A stretch of DNA of 45,975 bases, taken from contig JNET01032060.1 in NCBI GenBank assembly GCA_000697455.1, positions 1 through 45,975 of the forward strand. The letters are read 5' to 3'. Of this stretch, positions 33,518 through 45,975 are shown in pieces. A model generated the notes under the pieces. That model was not told where the DNA came from. It saw only the letters and a program-made list of their open reading frames with translations, and made no database searches. The position numbers and the translations under genes were made by a program. Position 1 is the stretch's first letter. Each line of letters begins with the position of its first letter. This DNA comes from Basidiobolus heterosporus B8920. Taxonomy: Eukaryota; Basidiobolomycota; Basidiobolomycetes; Basidiobolales; Basidiobolaceae.

Positions 33518-34558
33518 ATGCCAAACAAACGAAAGCTCCCCAAAAAAGCAACTCCTCAAAGGTAAATAACTCTACATATTTCTTCATTACTGAGATACGT
33601 GGTATTTAGTTACTCTCTATATCGGTAGTTATGATCAAGCTCCTAAGAAAGATGTTATTCCGGATATGCCACGAAAATTCGCGCGGTTATTGAACTCCGA
33701 AGAGCTAGCAAAAAGAAAGACCGGTATGTTTTTTAGAGCGGAAATTTGTATCCTACATTTGTGTATTAAGAAGACGCGAACTCATATAGACAAAAAGCAA
33801 ACCCAATCTCAATCAAGTAAAGCTCAGGTAGCTTCCGATGAAACACTACGATCTACTCAACTCGCATTAATATGATCCTTATATTTTATCCTTTACAGGA
33901 GCTTACTCTCAAACCAAGAGAGACTCTAAAAGAATTCAACAGGTAACGCATATTTATAGAATTCTTCTTGTTACATATTACTTATTTCTCTATGGCCTTT
34001 TTTTAGGAGAGTCGATCAAGAATTTAGTAGTGAGATTTCGAAAGCAGGGGGCACTAGAAAAAAGGAAAAGAGAAAAGAGTATGTTCTATGTCCAAAATAC
34101 ATAGATATGTCGTCTTTACGATTTGTGCTAAGTCTCGGTACTCTTTACATAGATATAAGCAGAAGAAAAGTCTCAAAGAAAAGGCGAAGAAAGAACTGGC
34201 GTGGGAAGATGCTCACGCAAAGGACTTCCACAATCTCAAGGACAATGTGAGATTTGGTGAAGTTGTAGATGCCCCACCAATTATTAAAGCTATTCCAAAG
34301 GCCCGCAAAATATTTATTGTAAGTTGAACTATTATATTTAGTTTATTCGTTACCCTTATACTTACATTTCGCCTGAAGCCCCGTCAAAAGGAAGAATCTG
34401 ATGACGAACCTCACGAAAAAGAAAAACGCAAAACCAACAAGGGTAAGCTTAGAACGCTCTCTGCAGCACAACAAAGAATCATTGGCGCTGAGAGAGAAAA
34501 GGCTATTGCCACTTACAGGGCTCTCAAGAAAGCTCGTTTGAGCCAAACCAATGAATAG
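33518..34558 (+). CDS. CCDC137-like basic coiled-coil protein, probably nucleolar
   Basis: Seven exons: 33518-33561, 33629-33723, 33790-33827, 33899-33942, 34007-34078, 34153-34318, 34379-34558; 212 residues, strongly basic. It starts MPNKRKLPKKATPQR (nuclear-localisation-like). It carries a segment MPRKFARLLNSEE, the block LKPRETLKEFNRRVDQEF, a Lys/Glu coiled coil, and the conserved block VRFGEVVDAPPIIKAIPKA, which resembles the FG(E/D)VV..PP..T..P block of CCDC137-type proteins. The C-terminus is Lys/Arg-rich (TLSAAQQRIIGAEREKAIAT). The family name is from memory of that block; the function in fungi is unknown to me. It is divergently arranged with Rex1. Confidence 0.72.
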
Positions 34559-35126
34559 TTTAACTGTAATATAATAAATGCGCCAATATACGGCGGTAGA
34601 CATTTAATTATCTTCCCTCCAACTGAAATGTCTTTCCTTTATAATATGGCCTACGCTTCTAGTTTTCGCGGCAACAACAACCAAGTTTGCTTCAATTCTC
34701 CGACATCATTCAAGTATCACTTTTGAATGCCCTCTGTCTTTGGGTTGTTGAGCAAATGACACCCGGTTGCGGCGTGTACAGAAGATATTTCAATACATAT
34801 GTGTCTCCCACCCATGACAGTAGCTGTCAAGACTTTCCTCAAGTCATAATTTATGCAACAATCAAATTTTCTCTTATTATTTTTAGAATAATGATAATGC
34901 CTCATTTATAGAAAATAAATTATGGGGATTCCCCACATGATGGTACTATTGGGACCGAAAATTTTTACTTTCAAAGTTAACCGCAGAAATGAACCCCCGT
35001 CGCATGAATGGACCCCGCGCTGCCAACGAAATCAAAAAAATTGCACTCAGCAAATCTTTATATCTTCATGCTGCCCTGAAGGACAATCTTGCTTCTGTAC
35101 TTCTTCTCCTTGCCTGTAGATAAAAT
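34559..35126. promoter_or_regulatory. Intergenic, TUF1 promoter region
   Basis: 570 bp, no gene recognised (small overlapping frames on both strands are rejected). The last ~150 bp has several pyrimidine-rich stretches and should hold the EF-Tu promoter and leader. Confidence 0.5.
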
Positions 35127-36560
35127 ATGCTTCTCAAGTCCGCCAGTTGCTCAGCTGCCAGAGCACTCTATCAACAATCTCTCCGTCGTGGTTTGTCCAC
35201 CAGCGCCAGAGTTTTGACTGCTTCCTTGGCTAGCGGTGCTAATCCTCTTACCCAAGCCGGTAAAACTCTTCTTGCAAGACATGCTGCCACTGCTATGACT
35301 CCTTCCCGCTTTGCTCTTCAAAAATTCGGTAACTTTGGTCTTCGCCATATGGCCACTGAGTCTGGCAAGTTCAACCGTGAAAAACCACATGTGAACATTG
35401 GTACTATCGGTCATGTCGATCACGGTAAGACTACTCTTACCGCTGCTATCACCAAGGTTCTTGCTGAAGCTGGTGGTGCCGAGTTCCGTGATTACGGTGA
35501 AATTGACAAAGCCCCCGAAGAACGTGCTAGAGGTATTACCATCTCTACTGCCCATGTTGAGTATCAGACTGATTCTAGACATTACGCTCACGTTGATTGC
35601 CCTGGTCACGCTGATTACATCAAGAACATGATTACCGGTGCCGCCCAAATGGATGGTGCTATCATCGTCGTATCTGCCACTGACGGCCAAATGCCCCAAA
35701 CTCGTGAGCACTTGTTGTTGGCTCGCCAAGTCGGTGTCCAACATTTGGTTGTCTTCATCAACAAGGTTGATGCCGTTGATGACCCAGAAATGTTGGAGTT
35801 GGTAGAAATGGAAATGCGTGATTTACTTACCCAATATGGTTTCCCCGGTGACAATGTTCCAATTATCCAGGGTTCCGCTCTTTGCGCTCTCGAAGACCGC
35901 AACCCTGAGATTGGCCGCAATGCCATTCTGAAGCTTATGGAGGCTGTTGATAGCAGCATCCCTACCCCTGCTCGTGACTTGGACAAACCTTTCCTTATGC
36001 CTGTTGAAGATGTATTCTCTATCTCTGGTCGTGGTACCGTAGCTACCGGCCGTGTCGAACGTGGTATGGTTACCAAGGGTTCTGAAGTCGAAATTGTTGG
36101 TATGGGCGAGCATTTCAAGACCACTTTGACTGGTATTGAAATGTTCCACAAGGAATTGGACAAAGGTATGGCAGGTGACAACATGGGTTGTTTACTTCGT
36201 GGTGTCAAGCGTGAACAAGTTCGTCGTGGTATGGTCATTTGCGCACCCGGAACTGTCAAGCCACACAAGAAGTTCATGGCCCAGCTTTACATTCTTACCA
36301 AGGATGAAGGTGGCCGTCACACCCCATTCGTTAACAACTATCGCCCACAAATGTTCTTCAGAACTGTTGATGTAACTGCCATTCTTACCCACCCTCCTGG
36401 TACCCCTGATGCCGATGAAAAGATGGTCATGCCTGGTGATAATGTCCAACTTGAATGTGAGCTCTTGACTGATGTCGCTATTGAGTCTGGTCTTCGTTTC
36501 ACCATTCGTGAGGGTGGTAAGACTGTCGGCACTGGTGTCGTTACCGAGATCTTGGATTAA
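35127..36560 (+). CDS. TUF1: Mitochondrial translation elongation factor Tu
   Basis: GTPase delivering aminoacyl-tRNA to the mitochondrial ribosome. A single 1434-bp exon encodes 477 residues, in contrast to its intron-rich neighbours. Residues 1 to ~75 are an Arg/Ser/Ala-rich presequence ([20 protein letters not shown] and on). The GTPase motifs are all present: G1 [14 protein letters not shown]2 [15 protein letters not shown]3 [13 protein letters not shown]4 NKVD and G5 SAL. Domains 2 and 3 follow ([42 protein letters not shown]). Start at 35127 is the first ATG in frame and leads straight into the presequence. Codon use is strongly biased, consistent with high expression. It is convergent with adenylate kinase. 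Confidence 0.97.
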   Translation: MLLKSASCSAARALYQQSLRRGLSTSARVLTASLASGANPLTQAGKTLLARHAATAMTPSRFALQKFGNFGLRHMATESGKFNREKPHVNIGTIGHVDHGKTTLTAAITKVLAEAGGAEFRDYGEIDKAPEERARGITISTAHVEYQTDSRHYAHVDCPGHADYIKNMITGAAQMDGAIIVVSATDGQMPQTREHLLLARQVGVQHLVVFINKVDAVDDPEMLELVEMEMRDLLTQYGFPGDNVPIIQGSALCALEDRNPEIGRNAILKLMEAVDSSIPTPARDLDKPFLMPVEDVFSISGRGTVATGRVERGMVTKGSEVEIVGMGEHFKTTLTGIEMFHKELDKGMAGDNMGCLLRGVKREQVRRGMVICAPGTVKPHKKFMAQLYILTKDEGGRHTPFVNNYRPQMFFRTVDVTAILTHPPGTPDADEKMVMPGDNVQLECELLTDVAIESGLRFTIREGGKTVGTGVVTEILD

Positions 36561-36880
36561 GTAAGCACTTTCCCAGTCCATATATCCTTTCAATTTCTAT
36601 ATGTTCCTTGGTTGTCTAAACATTAGAAAGTACAAACACATTTCATTTCTGCGTTGTCATCACGAAGAATCAGTTTTAATGGAGTTCATTTTTTTCCCTC
36701 TTGCATGATACATAATAAACCTATTCAATCATTAAATTAATTCAAGTTGAGACCATTTTATTTTTCAACAAATTTTACAGACAGAAATCGATTCTAATAG
36801 TATAGATTGTATACAAGAGAGGAAGAAAGAACATAAACAATACACAAAGAATCTATATTCAAGACATCCAAGATGATTGC
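36561..36880. other. Convergent 3' region, TUF1 / ADK1
   Basis: 320 bp of AT-rich 3' sequence with AATAAA/ATAATAAAC-type signals (about 36711-36720). Both transcripts end here; no gene seen. Confidence 0.5.
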
Positions 36881-38383
<1,503 letters not shown>

Positions 38384-39452
38384 ATGAACAAACTCGTTGT
38401 ATGTATACTACTTTATACATTATATTGTATCTACTATATAAAAACTGGGATTCATTGGCTGTTTATTGTTTCGTAGAAATTCTATGGCATTCAACGAGGT
38501 CTCATACAACTGAACCGCCAAACCACATGTGGAGCAATTCTAAGCGGCGTTAACCGCTCTCGTCAGGTAACAAATATTATTGGAGTTCTTTTCATAATTC
38601 CCGTGCTTATATTATGTCTATACAGTTATACTCCACATCCTCCAATCCTAAGGATATCCAGCAGGAAGAAGAGAAGCCTAAAAGCTTATTTGCCAAGCTG
38701 ATGAGCCCAGTGGTCGACTATTACAAGCCAAAATATCATGCTATTCGTTTGGGAGAGGTCTTTTATAAAGTCTGCGCCGAACAGGGCTATGATAAAGATT
38801 TCTATATCAAAAGTTAGTACTCGTGGACGCTCAACCTGCAAGTGGTGTTATCTAACGATTGAGTTTTCTTAGGCTGTAATCTTCCAGATAACTTTCAAAC
38901 TTGGTTTTCCATCACTCAACTTCACGTGTGGATGCTAATGGTCAGACTACGAGCAGAGCCCAATGGGAAGGAGATCATACAACAAATGGTCAACTTTTAT
39001 TTCTTAGATGCCGAACAACGTATCAAAGATGCGGGGGTAACCACTTATTAAACCTTAGTCGTATTCATAAGAGATCAAAGCCTAAACATGCATATTCTGT
39101 ATAGGTCACATCTGGCAAAATTGTCTCTAGTACGGTCAAGGACTTGGTGGCTGGATTTCATGGTGGCGTAATGGCCTACGACGAAGGAATGTGCAAGGAT
39201 GATCCTGTGTTGGCAGCTGCTTTGTGGAGGTTTGTACACGCTGACCGTCATGATGCGACATTGCTATGGCCTAACAGCTCTTCATTGATTTACAGAAACC
39301 TCTTCACCACTGTGTTGAGCCATAAGCATGGAAAAGAAATGGCTTATATGACACGTTACGTGCGTGAACAACTGTCTCATTTAAATAAGATTTCGTCAGA
39401 GGACCTCCAATCCGGATATTTGGAGTTCGGCAAGCCCAAAGCATCTTTATAA
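38384..39452 (+). CDS. CBP3: Ubiquinol-cytochrome c reductase assembly chaperone (CBP3/UQCC1)
   Basis: Mitochondrial factor that binds new cytochrome b and promotes complex III assembly. Exons: 38384-38398, 38477-38566, 38626-38812, 38873-39036, 39105-39229, 39296-39452; 245 residues. The N-terminus (~1-40; GIQRGLIQLNRQTT..., NRSRQLYSTSS) is an Arg-rich presequence spread over two small exons. The conserved domain has FYKVCAEQGYDKDFY, LPDNFQTWFSITQLHVWML, VRLRAEPNGKEIIQQMVNF and GFHGGVMAYDEGMCKDDPVLAAALWRNLF. The fifth intron (39230-39295) is 66 nt, phase-neutral and stop-free, so its retention would add 22 residues inside the domain; homology favours removal. Confidence 0.92.
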
Positions 39453-39863
39453 GCGCACATCTCATAAATATATATTCTTGCACTCAACAACAGAACTTGA
39501 CCTGGATTTGTTTCTCAAGTCTGACATAAATCATAAATCACATCTCATTGTAATTCCATCCTTAACATGAACCTGACATTGCCAAATTTGAAATTCATCC
39601 TAATTTTGACAATATGCCATGTTATCCTTTTCATGTATCGAAGTTTGATGAAATAAATTTTTTAGCGATCCCAAATTTGAGGGGCCTTGGTCGCAAAAAT
39701 TGTAGCCCCATACCCCACATTGATTTCTCTTGGGGGTTTAGAAAGTTGGTACGCCATTAGTCAGGGAAAAAAGACCAACAAAATATCTGGGAAAGGCTCG
39801 CACTCTTATACACCGGAAGCCTTCTATATTTGCTGGAAGTAAACTTGTGTAAATTTTCCAATC
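39453..39863. other. Intergenic, CBP3 to NUXM
   Basis: About 410 bp, no gene. It contains the NUXM promoter; both genes are in the same direction and serve respiratory complexes. Confidence 0.5.
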
Positions 39864-40700
39864 ATGCCTGAAGTTGCAGTAGAAACTCCTTATCCAGTTA
39901 TCGATACGGACCCTCACTTTTTCCGTGTCATACGTTATTTCCGTCTTGAAGATTATGCTCTTTTAGCTGCTGGTACTGCTGCTTTCCCCGGTGCTATGCA
40001 TCTCATGGGTAGGTTTATTTACCTTTTGTGAGGACTTCCCATCCTTTTTTTTCCAATACTTTCGAGTATTAAGGAGCACTCTTTTCCTCCATGACATTCC
40101 AGTTCTTTAATTGTTACTTTGGGACTACATATATCATGTCAAGGTTCCCTTTTTTGAAAGTTACTCATACGCTATCTTTTCTTATAATAATACAGAGTAT
40201 ATTCATCCTTCTGGCTCTCGTTTTAATCCCGTATTATGGAGAAATGCCATGAGATCCTCTTTCTTCTTCGGTGCCGTCGGTAGTTTCTTGCTCGCTTACC
40301 AAAACAGCAGTTGTAAGTACTTTATCTAGTGAAAAGTTTGACCTTCAACCAAAACTAAGTGACTTACTTTTAGTCCGTTTCTGGGGCTGGAGAGAAAACG
40401 AACGTGAAGTCAAGAAGGACTTTATCGAGATGAGACAAAGAGCCGCGGAGGGTAAACCTTTGTACGGTGAATCCAACCTGAACCCTTACGCGCAACGAGT
40501 CGCCGCACAGAATTCTCGTTATTCTGCGCTAAAATTCTGTAAGAGAGAACTTGTTTTGGTCAGTCGTTGCTTTCTACAGTTGACTAATTGAATCTATTAC
40601 AGCGGCCGTTCCCTTCTTCAACTTTGCCAATCATAACTACCACGGAGTAGACACTGACAAATATTACGAGGGAATTGACAAGAACAAAAATTTGGATTAA
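39864..40700 (+). CDS. NUXM: Complex I accessory subunit (NUXM, ~20 kDa)
   Basis: Accessory membrane subunit of fungal NADH:ubiquinone oxidoreductase. Exons: 39864-40008, 40196-40312, 40374-40538, 40603-40700; 174 residues. It begins MPEVAVETPYPVIDTDPHFF, then RVIRYFRLEDYALLAAGTA (first membrane segment at ~38-55) and a second hydrophobic segment SSFFFGAVGSFLLAYQ. It then has FRFWGWRENEREVKKD, the loop GESNLNPYAQRVAAQNSRYS and the tail VPFFNFANHNYHGVDTDKYY, characteristic of this fungal subunit. There is no cleavable presequence. The first intron is 187 nt; the others are 61-64 nt. Its presence shows the organism has retained respiratory complex I. Confidence 0.9.
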
Positions 40701-41242
40701 CCGTAAGTTCATTCCCTAGTCAGCGGGATGCTCGTTCAATTCTTCTTTGCCGATTATTCCATTCACCTCCCCCTTCTTGTTAGCTTTACAAACTCAATTG
40801 AAATCTATTGCATTCCTTTGTCACCCTACTAACACAACCACCCACATCCTTCAATCTTATTCCTATCATTGTTTCATTCAATTCCCTATGTTCGTGAAAT
40901 CGTGTTGGAAATAGGCTTACAAGATGACTGTCCTTTTATAAAATATATAAAACGAGTGATTCTTTTATTTGGTCAGTTCAATGGTTATTCTCGCCCGGAA
41001 GGTGTAGTAATCAATGTAAAACACGTTAGTTTAAATCACGTTTATATGGTTTATCTTGGAGAATCATTCGGTGAGAGGTGCGCGTTGACCCTTAGTCATT
41101 TAAAGAACAAAATCGTCTCGTGATGACTTGCTGGAATGAGTAGTAACGGCCAGGTTGTTGAAGAAACAGAGATTTGAAAAAGTGATTAATACAGATCGGA
41201 TAGAGTACATGAAAAAGGCTTAATGTTCTCTACAAGCAGCAA
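40701..41242. other. Convergent 3' region, NUXM / CDC50
   Basis: 540 bp, no credible gene; the plus frame at 40869-41123 has no recognisable features. Confidence 0.5.
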
Positions 41243-42688
41243 TCAACGCTCAGTGAGATTAAAGTTGGGCCCACCCGCTGGGTTGGCATGAGCCGCCTGG
41301 TTCCAAGACAGATAGGTATGGTCACCAAGCTTTCTATATTCACAAAAAGGGGTTAACTCGAAGTTCTCAGAATACGGCCACCAACTTTCCACATTACCTT
41401 GGCTTGTATAGATGTCTAGCTGTAAACAACGCACCGAGCACAACGCAGGCTACACCAACGGCAATGTAGGCAATTCCGAGGAAAGGATTTCGACCTCCTA
41501 AGAAAGAGGCGGTGGAGATCACAATGGCTTTTGTTCCTCCAAATTTGGTCACATCGAAATTCATATCAACAGTCACTTCATATCTTCCCTCTTTCATTAT
41601 TGCCTTGTCATTACGACCATAGAGTTTTCGGAAGCTTGGTAAACCAGCTGTACGCATCCACACCTGGAAATGCTCATCCTGAGAAAGATCTGGTGGAGGG
41701 TTGTTGGCCGTGTATGTCCCATTTGGATATCTAATGGCCCAATTTGGAGGTGGTCGTATTTGAGTTAGATCAGTGTACCCACTTTTTTTATATTTTTGGG
41801 CATCCGAAGCCCAAGCAATGCCTTTCGCTTCAAACACATACGTCTCATTGTCTGCTTGGGCGCCACCAGGAATATTCAGAAGAACAAAATTGCTGATGGT
41901 ATCTTGGAGTAAACATCGGGTTAATCTCTCAATTCTGCTTGACTATTCTACTAATAGCTTACCGTTGAACATGGAGTTTGCAATTAATCCACATGGGTAT
42001 ATGGCAATTCGATTATTTGGATTGCTCCCATCTGTAGTGGTAGCCAAAGGCTTACAATTACTGTTTTCCAGAGTAGCAACATCTACGGGTACTCCCTTGA
42101 GCTGATTCACATCAAAACTTTTAACATAACGACGGTGGTTTTGGTAAAAGTTGGTCAATTTGTAGTACAGAAAGACCGGGGGCTTTAAAGTAGCTGGTAT
42201 ATCTAACTTAATATAGCACCGGGTTATATTTACACTGGGATTTGTTGCTAACGGTACAGTCTCGATGCGGTATTGTGGAATGGGGATTTTGGAAGTGCCA
42301 GGGAATGCCGCACTAAACGCATTTTTAGGCATATGGTCATAATTTTCTGTAGCAGTAATACAGGAAGTATAGTCGATGACCAATTCACTCACCTATAATA
42401 AAAGAAGGCCATTAAACCAGTCGAAAAGTTGATATACCGCTGGCACAATTACATTATCACTAGCATACAACAACAAACCACCCAACGGAGCAAAAAGAAT
42501 GCCAACAATAAAGAGGGTAGGCAGAACAGTCTTGGGTGTAAGAATTGGTTGCCAAGCCTTCAGACGTTGCTGCTTAAAAGCCGTGTCTATGGTTCAAAAG
42601 GACCAGATCATCAGTAAGCGAGTAAGGAATCCCAACGACGAAGATAATACATACTTGCAGGCTTACGATTCTTTACTTCGGAGCTCAT
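41243..42688 (-). CDS. CDC50: CDC50/LEM3 family P4-ATPase (flippase) beta subunit
   Basis: Non-catalytic partner needed for ER exit and activity of phospholipid flippases. Exons, minus strand: 42688-42655, 42586-42453, 42392-41963, 41902-41398, 41333-41243; 397 residues. The N-terminus carries the family signature [18 protein letters not shown] before the first membrane segment ([19 protein letters not shown]). The ectodomain has [34 protein letters not shown] and a second [15 protein letters not shown] block. The second membrane segment is ~[20 protein letters not shown], followed by [12 protein letters not shown] near the C-terminus. Paired Cys residues and NxT/NxS glycosylation sites are present in the ectodomain. 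The first exon is short (11 codons) but in correct phase. Confidence 0.96.
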
Positions 42689-43218
42689 TTACTTCAACAA
42701 GCCACGCTGGGAAGAACTGCTATAATTGTGTTGAAAAAAGTAGAAGTCAAGGAGAGGAACAGCAGTGACACATTACCATGATTTCAGATGCCTAATAACA
42801 TTGTCCAAGCCCTACCTCAGAATGCATGCATGTGCTTGAATATCCACCAATCGCTATTACTTCCCGACTGTATTCTTAATCGATAATGTATGGAATTATA
42901 TTAAACTGGCTAAATTAGGAAGGATAAAATTAGTTTGACCACAAGAATCAGCCAACCAAGTACATCCAGATGGTTTTAATTAGTTAGACCAGAGCATGTG
43001 CCTCAGACTGGGTTGAAACAGTACTACATAGAATCAAGGTGAATGAATTTATTGATTTACAAAGAAGCAAGCTCTCTACATACAAGCCCTATAGCCCCAA
43101 TTTACACGAGAGAACATCCAAATAGTTCAATGCTAAGCAAAATCGATAACAATGCAATGTATAAACTGATTACAAAATGAGAAGCTAAATACAAAAATGT
43201 CTAAGGCTTTTTATTCCT
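42689..43218. other. Intergenic, CDC50 to forkhead gene
   Basis: 530 bp, no gene recognised. It holds the CDC50 promoter and the 3' end of the forkhead transcript. Confidence 0.5.
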
Positions 43219-44549
43219 CTACTCATTGACCGGAAAGTATCTTTCTTGGTCTGTTGACTTTGTTCTTTTGTGCTGCAGCGATGCGCCTTTGTCTTCCATC
43301 GTCGACGACTTGCGCTTCATAGTGACATTCGAGATGGTGGAATTTGGTGTGTTTTCTTTCATATTTTCCAGACTGCATGATTTGGTTGTAGTGGCTGGGT
43401 CTAATTGATCAGGATCCAATGTCCAGTAACTTCCCTTTCCTGGCTGGTCACCACGACGAGGGACTTTTTTGAAGCACTTGTTCACACTGAGATTGTGTCG
43501 AATCGAGTTCTGGATTGAAAAAATGAAATTAATTATGTGGTCAAAAAGTGGGCGTTTGGTAATTTGCAAACCTTCCATGGTGCGTCTGTAGTTCGATAGT
43601 ACGGGAATGTCTTGATAATCCAATTGTAGATATCTGAAAGAAGCATCTTTCTCTCAGAGCTTTCCAGGATGGCCCGCGTTATCAATTGTGAGTAAGAGAA
43701 AGGCGGCTTTTGGTGATTATCTTGCTCATACAGTCCCATGAAGTGATGATATTCCTCAGGCCCAAGCCCAGGCATATTCATCATATATGGATGGGGGTAG
43801 GCAGGATAGTACATTCCAAAGCCTTCTTCTGCTCCTAATGGTGGTTGAAATGCAGACGGATGCTCTGATATCGGATAGGGTAATGGGTACGAGGGATAGG
43901 TATGGATTTGACCACTATTTTCAAATGGATCAAGACATTCTGAAGGGGGTAGAGAGGAGGGAGAATCCCAAGGAAATGGGTGTGTTACTTGGACACCTGG
44001 CTTCTGCTTGTGGTCTTCAGTCTGATCTAAGATGTTGATGTCAAATGTATCGAGCCAATTCGGTGTGAGAAGCTCCGAGTATGGGGACATCATCATATGA
44101 TCAGATAAATCCGGCATAATCTGTAAGTTTGCTATGCCATTAGACATGTCGGACAGTCGACGACATGGCACTTGATGGAGTGGAACCTGGAAGTTTTCTG
44201 CTGCTTCTTGCTTACGGTAGTAATGATAGTAGTTGCTTTCTAGAGTGGCAAGATCCTGTGGATTGATCATAGAAAGGTCTGGAATCGAAGTGGAGTTCTG
44301 ATATATGCGGTGTGAATCCTTGTTTACTTTGTCTTCATGTAATATTCTCTCTGGTGGCGGTGAAGTTATTTGTTTAACGGTGGAATCGTTTAGCAGCCTA
44401 TCTAATGACTCTTGTGAATTAGGTAGAAAGGGAATTAGTCCGTCTTCTAGTTGCAGTTGCCAAAGATCTTTCCATGCCTCCTGCGGTGTCTGATCTATCA
44501 CGGAGGAAATAGTGTTGATCTTTGAGGTGACAGAATTCAAATGAACCAT
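43219..44549 (-). CDS. Forkhead transcription factor
   Basis: Sequence-specific nuclear DNA-binding protein. Exons, minus strand: 44549-43572 and 43509-43219 (62-nt intron inside the DNA-binding domain); 422 residues. The forkhead domain lies at ~281-359: [20 protein letters not shown] (helix 1), [17 protein letters not shown] (helix 2), recognition helix [15 protein letters not shown], then [11 protein letters not shown] (wing). The intron position just before NSIRHNLS is typical. The N-terminal ~280 residues are Pro/Ser/Tyr/His-rich, probably an activation region; no FHA domain is seen, so it is not of the Fkh1/2 type. The C-terminus has basic clusters ([19 protein letters not shown]) that may serve as NLS. 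The start at 44549 is the first in-frame ATG; a 26-codon upstream ORF lies at 44702-44622 in the leader. Confidence 0.94.
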
Positions 44550-45913
44550 TCGGCAAATTGTTTATTTAGAACGACAATTTTTAGCTATTGTTATGGTTAT
44601 CTGAAGCAAGCCGAGGAAATCTTACAGGACTGGAGAGTGAGAGTTTGAGCGAGACATAGGCTCGTTGATCTTCTTATTTATATTAGCAAGGAGAGAAGCC
44701 ATGATCACACTATGCGGGGCACATAATGATGAAACACTAGGCAATGATAATACCACACGATGGTTACTCTTATTTCTGACATTTCTGTGAAAAGACTTCA
44801 GAACGTTCCTCACGAGCAGCAGTTGTGTAGCTCTCCAAAATTCATTTGCCTTGCTCGAGATATCATGCCTCTTCCACGTTTGATACGAAATGACTTAATC
44901 GTAACCCGAAGGCATGAAACAATTAAGTGTGGAATGCACGAAAATTAACACAGACTCTTGCAACGTAGGATTTAAGAATGTTTTTCTGGGATGTACTTGC
45001 ATAAATTTGCAGATCATGAAATTCTGGCGAAAAAGTGATCAGATGTTGGGTGCTTCAGTGAACCTTGCTTTTACTTTAGAATCCCACACACAATTCCACA
45101 CACAATCCCACACATCTGAACACTCTATTCACACATTCTTGAATGTAGTTTTGACGCCTGTATGTGCATATAAATGATGGTGTTCTTACCCCAGGTCTTC
45201 AAATCTATAATTCTCCGCCACCTCTTGCTTTCTATTTTCATGCATACTAGGCGCGGATACTCAGCCCTCTATCAACTGACGGCTCCATGTCTACCCCGGA
45301 TCTGAGGTCGATGGACTTGTATGTCGCCGTTGGTTGGTATACGGCCAGTATTGGTGTTGTTCATTCTCCAGTAAGCGAACAGCACTGCTGACTGTATTTG
45401 TGGGCGAATTTCAAGTTGAGATTTAACAACTCAAACTAATATGGAATTGATAGATCTCAGACTCAGTATCGCAGCCGATACCCATGATATCTCCAATTAC
45501 TTCCATTTCAGGCCGATGAGTGTGAACAAAATTTGCGATGATGTTCAAGAATTATCACAAGAACGACCATCGATTAGCAACCGTTGATTCACATTTGATA
45601 TGGAAGTTACCCCCAAAATTACTAGGTCTTGATTTTGTTTGAAATAGATTTGATCTGACTCCTTGAAAACCTATATACTATATTGGTCACACGAGTTAAT
45701 GTGGGGGCCTACTTTAAACCTGTGTCCCGTACTTTTTGACACTCCTTTCAAGATTATATTCCATACAAATCCTTTATTCGCCTTGTTTTATACTGATAAA
45801 CCAGCTATTCATCATTCCCCTTTAAGCTTACTCTAAATATACTAGGATTCCTTGTACTTCTACCCTTCACTGCGTTATCATCCGTATACTTCTCTCAAAA
45901 GTAATACACGGCA
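44550..45913. other. Intergenic, 1.36 kb
   Basis: No gene recognised on either strand. It contains the forkhead promoter and leader (with the short upstream ORF at 44702-44622), a CACACAATTC/CACACAATCC repeat at about 45087-45112, and the promoter of the gene starting at 45914. Confidence 0.5.
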
Positions 45914-45975
45914 ATGAAGCTTACTTGTAGCTTACTTCTTGCAACCTCACTTCTGGGACTTTCTGACTCATCAGT
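45914..45975 (+). CDS. Start of a secreted protein, cut by the window edge
   Basis: ATG at 45914 opens a frame to the end of the window, reading MKLTCSLLLATSLLGLSDSS: Lys then a 13-residue hydrophobic core, then Ser-rich sequence with likely signal-peptidase sites. This is a typical fungal signal peptide. The preceding ~150 bp is pyrimidine-rich and promoter-like. Nothing can be said about function. Confidence 0.65.
   Translation, partial: MKLTCSLLLATSLLGLSDSS

Noticed and set aside
35151-36593. Several long minus-strand frames opposite EF-Tu
   Set aside because: Antisense shadows created by the strong codon bias of the EF-Tu gene.
44622-44702. Short ORF upstream of the forkhead gene as its first exon
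   Set aside because: No splice combination keeps phase with the forkhead frame; at best it is an upstream ORF in the leader.

Overview
The window is nuclear DNA of a fungus. The evidence is dense intron-containing genes (introns mostly 55-75 nt, GT-AG, many with a CTAAC/CTGAC-like branch site) and ordinary fungal housekeeping genes. CCCTAA/TTAGGG interstitial telomere-like tracts are also present. A GDP-mannose 4,6-dehydratase, a membrane UDP-glycosyltransferase, a ZCCHC8-like protein and a complex I subunit together point to an early-diverging ('zygomycete-grade', Mucoromycota or Zoopagomycota) lineage rather than Dikarya. That placement is inference; no rRNA or other decisive marker is present.

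Layout. 1-1.7 kb: repeat-rich, with two copies of a 245-bp sequence sharing one 3' end; the first abuts a (CCCTAA)3 tract. 1.8-3.5 kb (+): UDP-glycosyltransferase interrupted by one in-frame TAG. 4.0-5.2 kb (+): GDP-mannose 4,6-dehydratase. 6.6-8.9 kb (+): histone-fold-like fungal protein with three repeated short motifs. 9.7-11.0 kb (+): mitochondrial NAD-isocitrate dehydrogenase catalytic subunit, convergent with an SLC41/MgtE-type Mg transporter at 11.3-12.8 kb (-). 14.0-17.9 kb (-): GYF-domain (PERQ/Smy2-like) protein. 18.5-20.5 kb (-): zinc-knuckle/PSP (ZCCHC8-like) protein, divergent from the F-actin capping protein beta subunit at 21.1-22.4 kb (+).

22.5-26.3 kb (-): three tandem short-chain dehydrogenase genes with identical intron positions; only the first carries a mitochondrial-type presequence. 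26.7-27.9 kb (-): cytidine deaminase, probably spliced to an upstream BED zinc-finger exon. 27.9-30.6 kb: gene-poor. 30.6-33.2 kb (-): Rex1-type RNA exonuclease, divergent from a CCDC137-like basic protein at 33.5-34.6 kb (+). 35.1-36.6 kb (+): mitochondrial EF-Tu, intronless. 36.9-37.7 kb (-): adenylate kinase. 38.4-39.5 kb (+): CBP3/UQCC1 complex III assembly factor. 39.9-40.7 kb (+): complex I NUXM-type subunit. 41.2-42.7 kb (-): CDC50/LEM3 flippase subunit. 43.2-44.5 kb (-): forkhead transcription factor. 45.9 kb (+): start of a secreted protein, cut by the window edge.

The genes do not form one pathway. There is a loose concentration of mitochondrial functions (IDH, EF-Tu, CBP3, NUXM, SDR copy A) and one divergent nucleolar/RNA-processing pair (Rex1 and the CCDC137-like gene). 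Exon coordinates in the entries were derived by hand from splice consensus, reading phase and protein continuity. Each listed exon set sums to a multiple of three; homology claims rest on recognition of family motifs, not on database searches.
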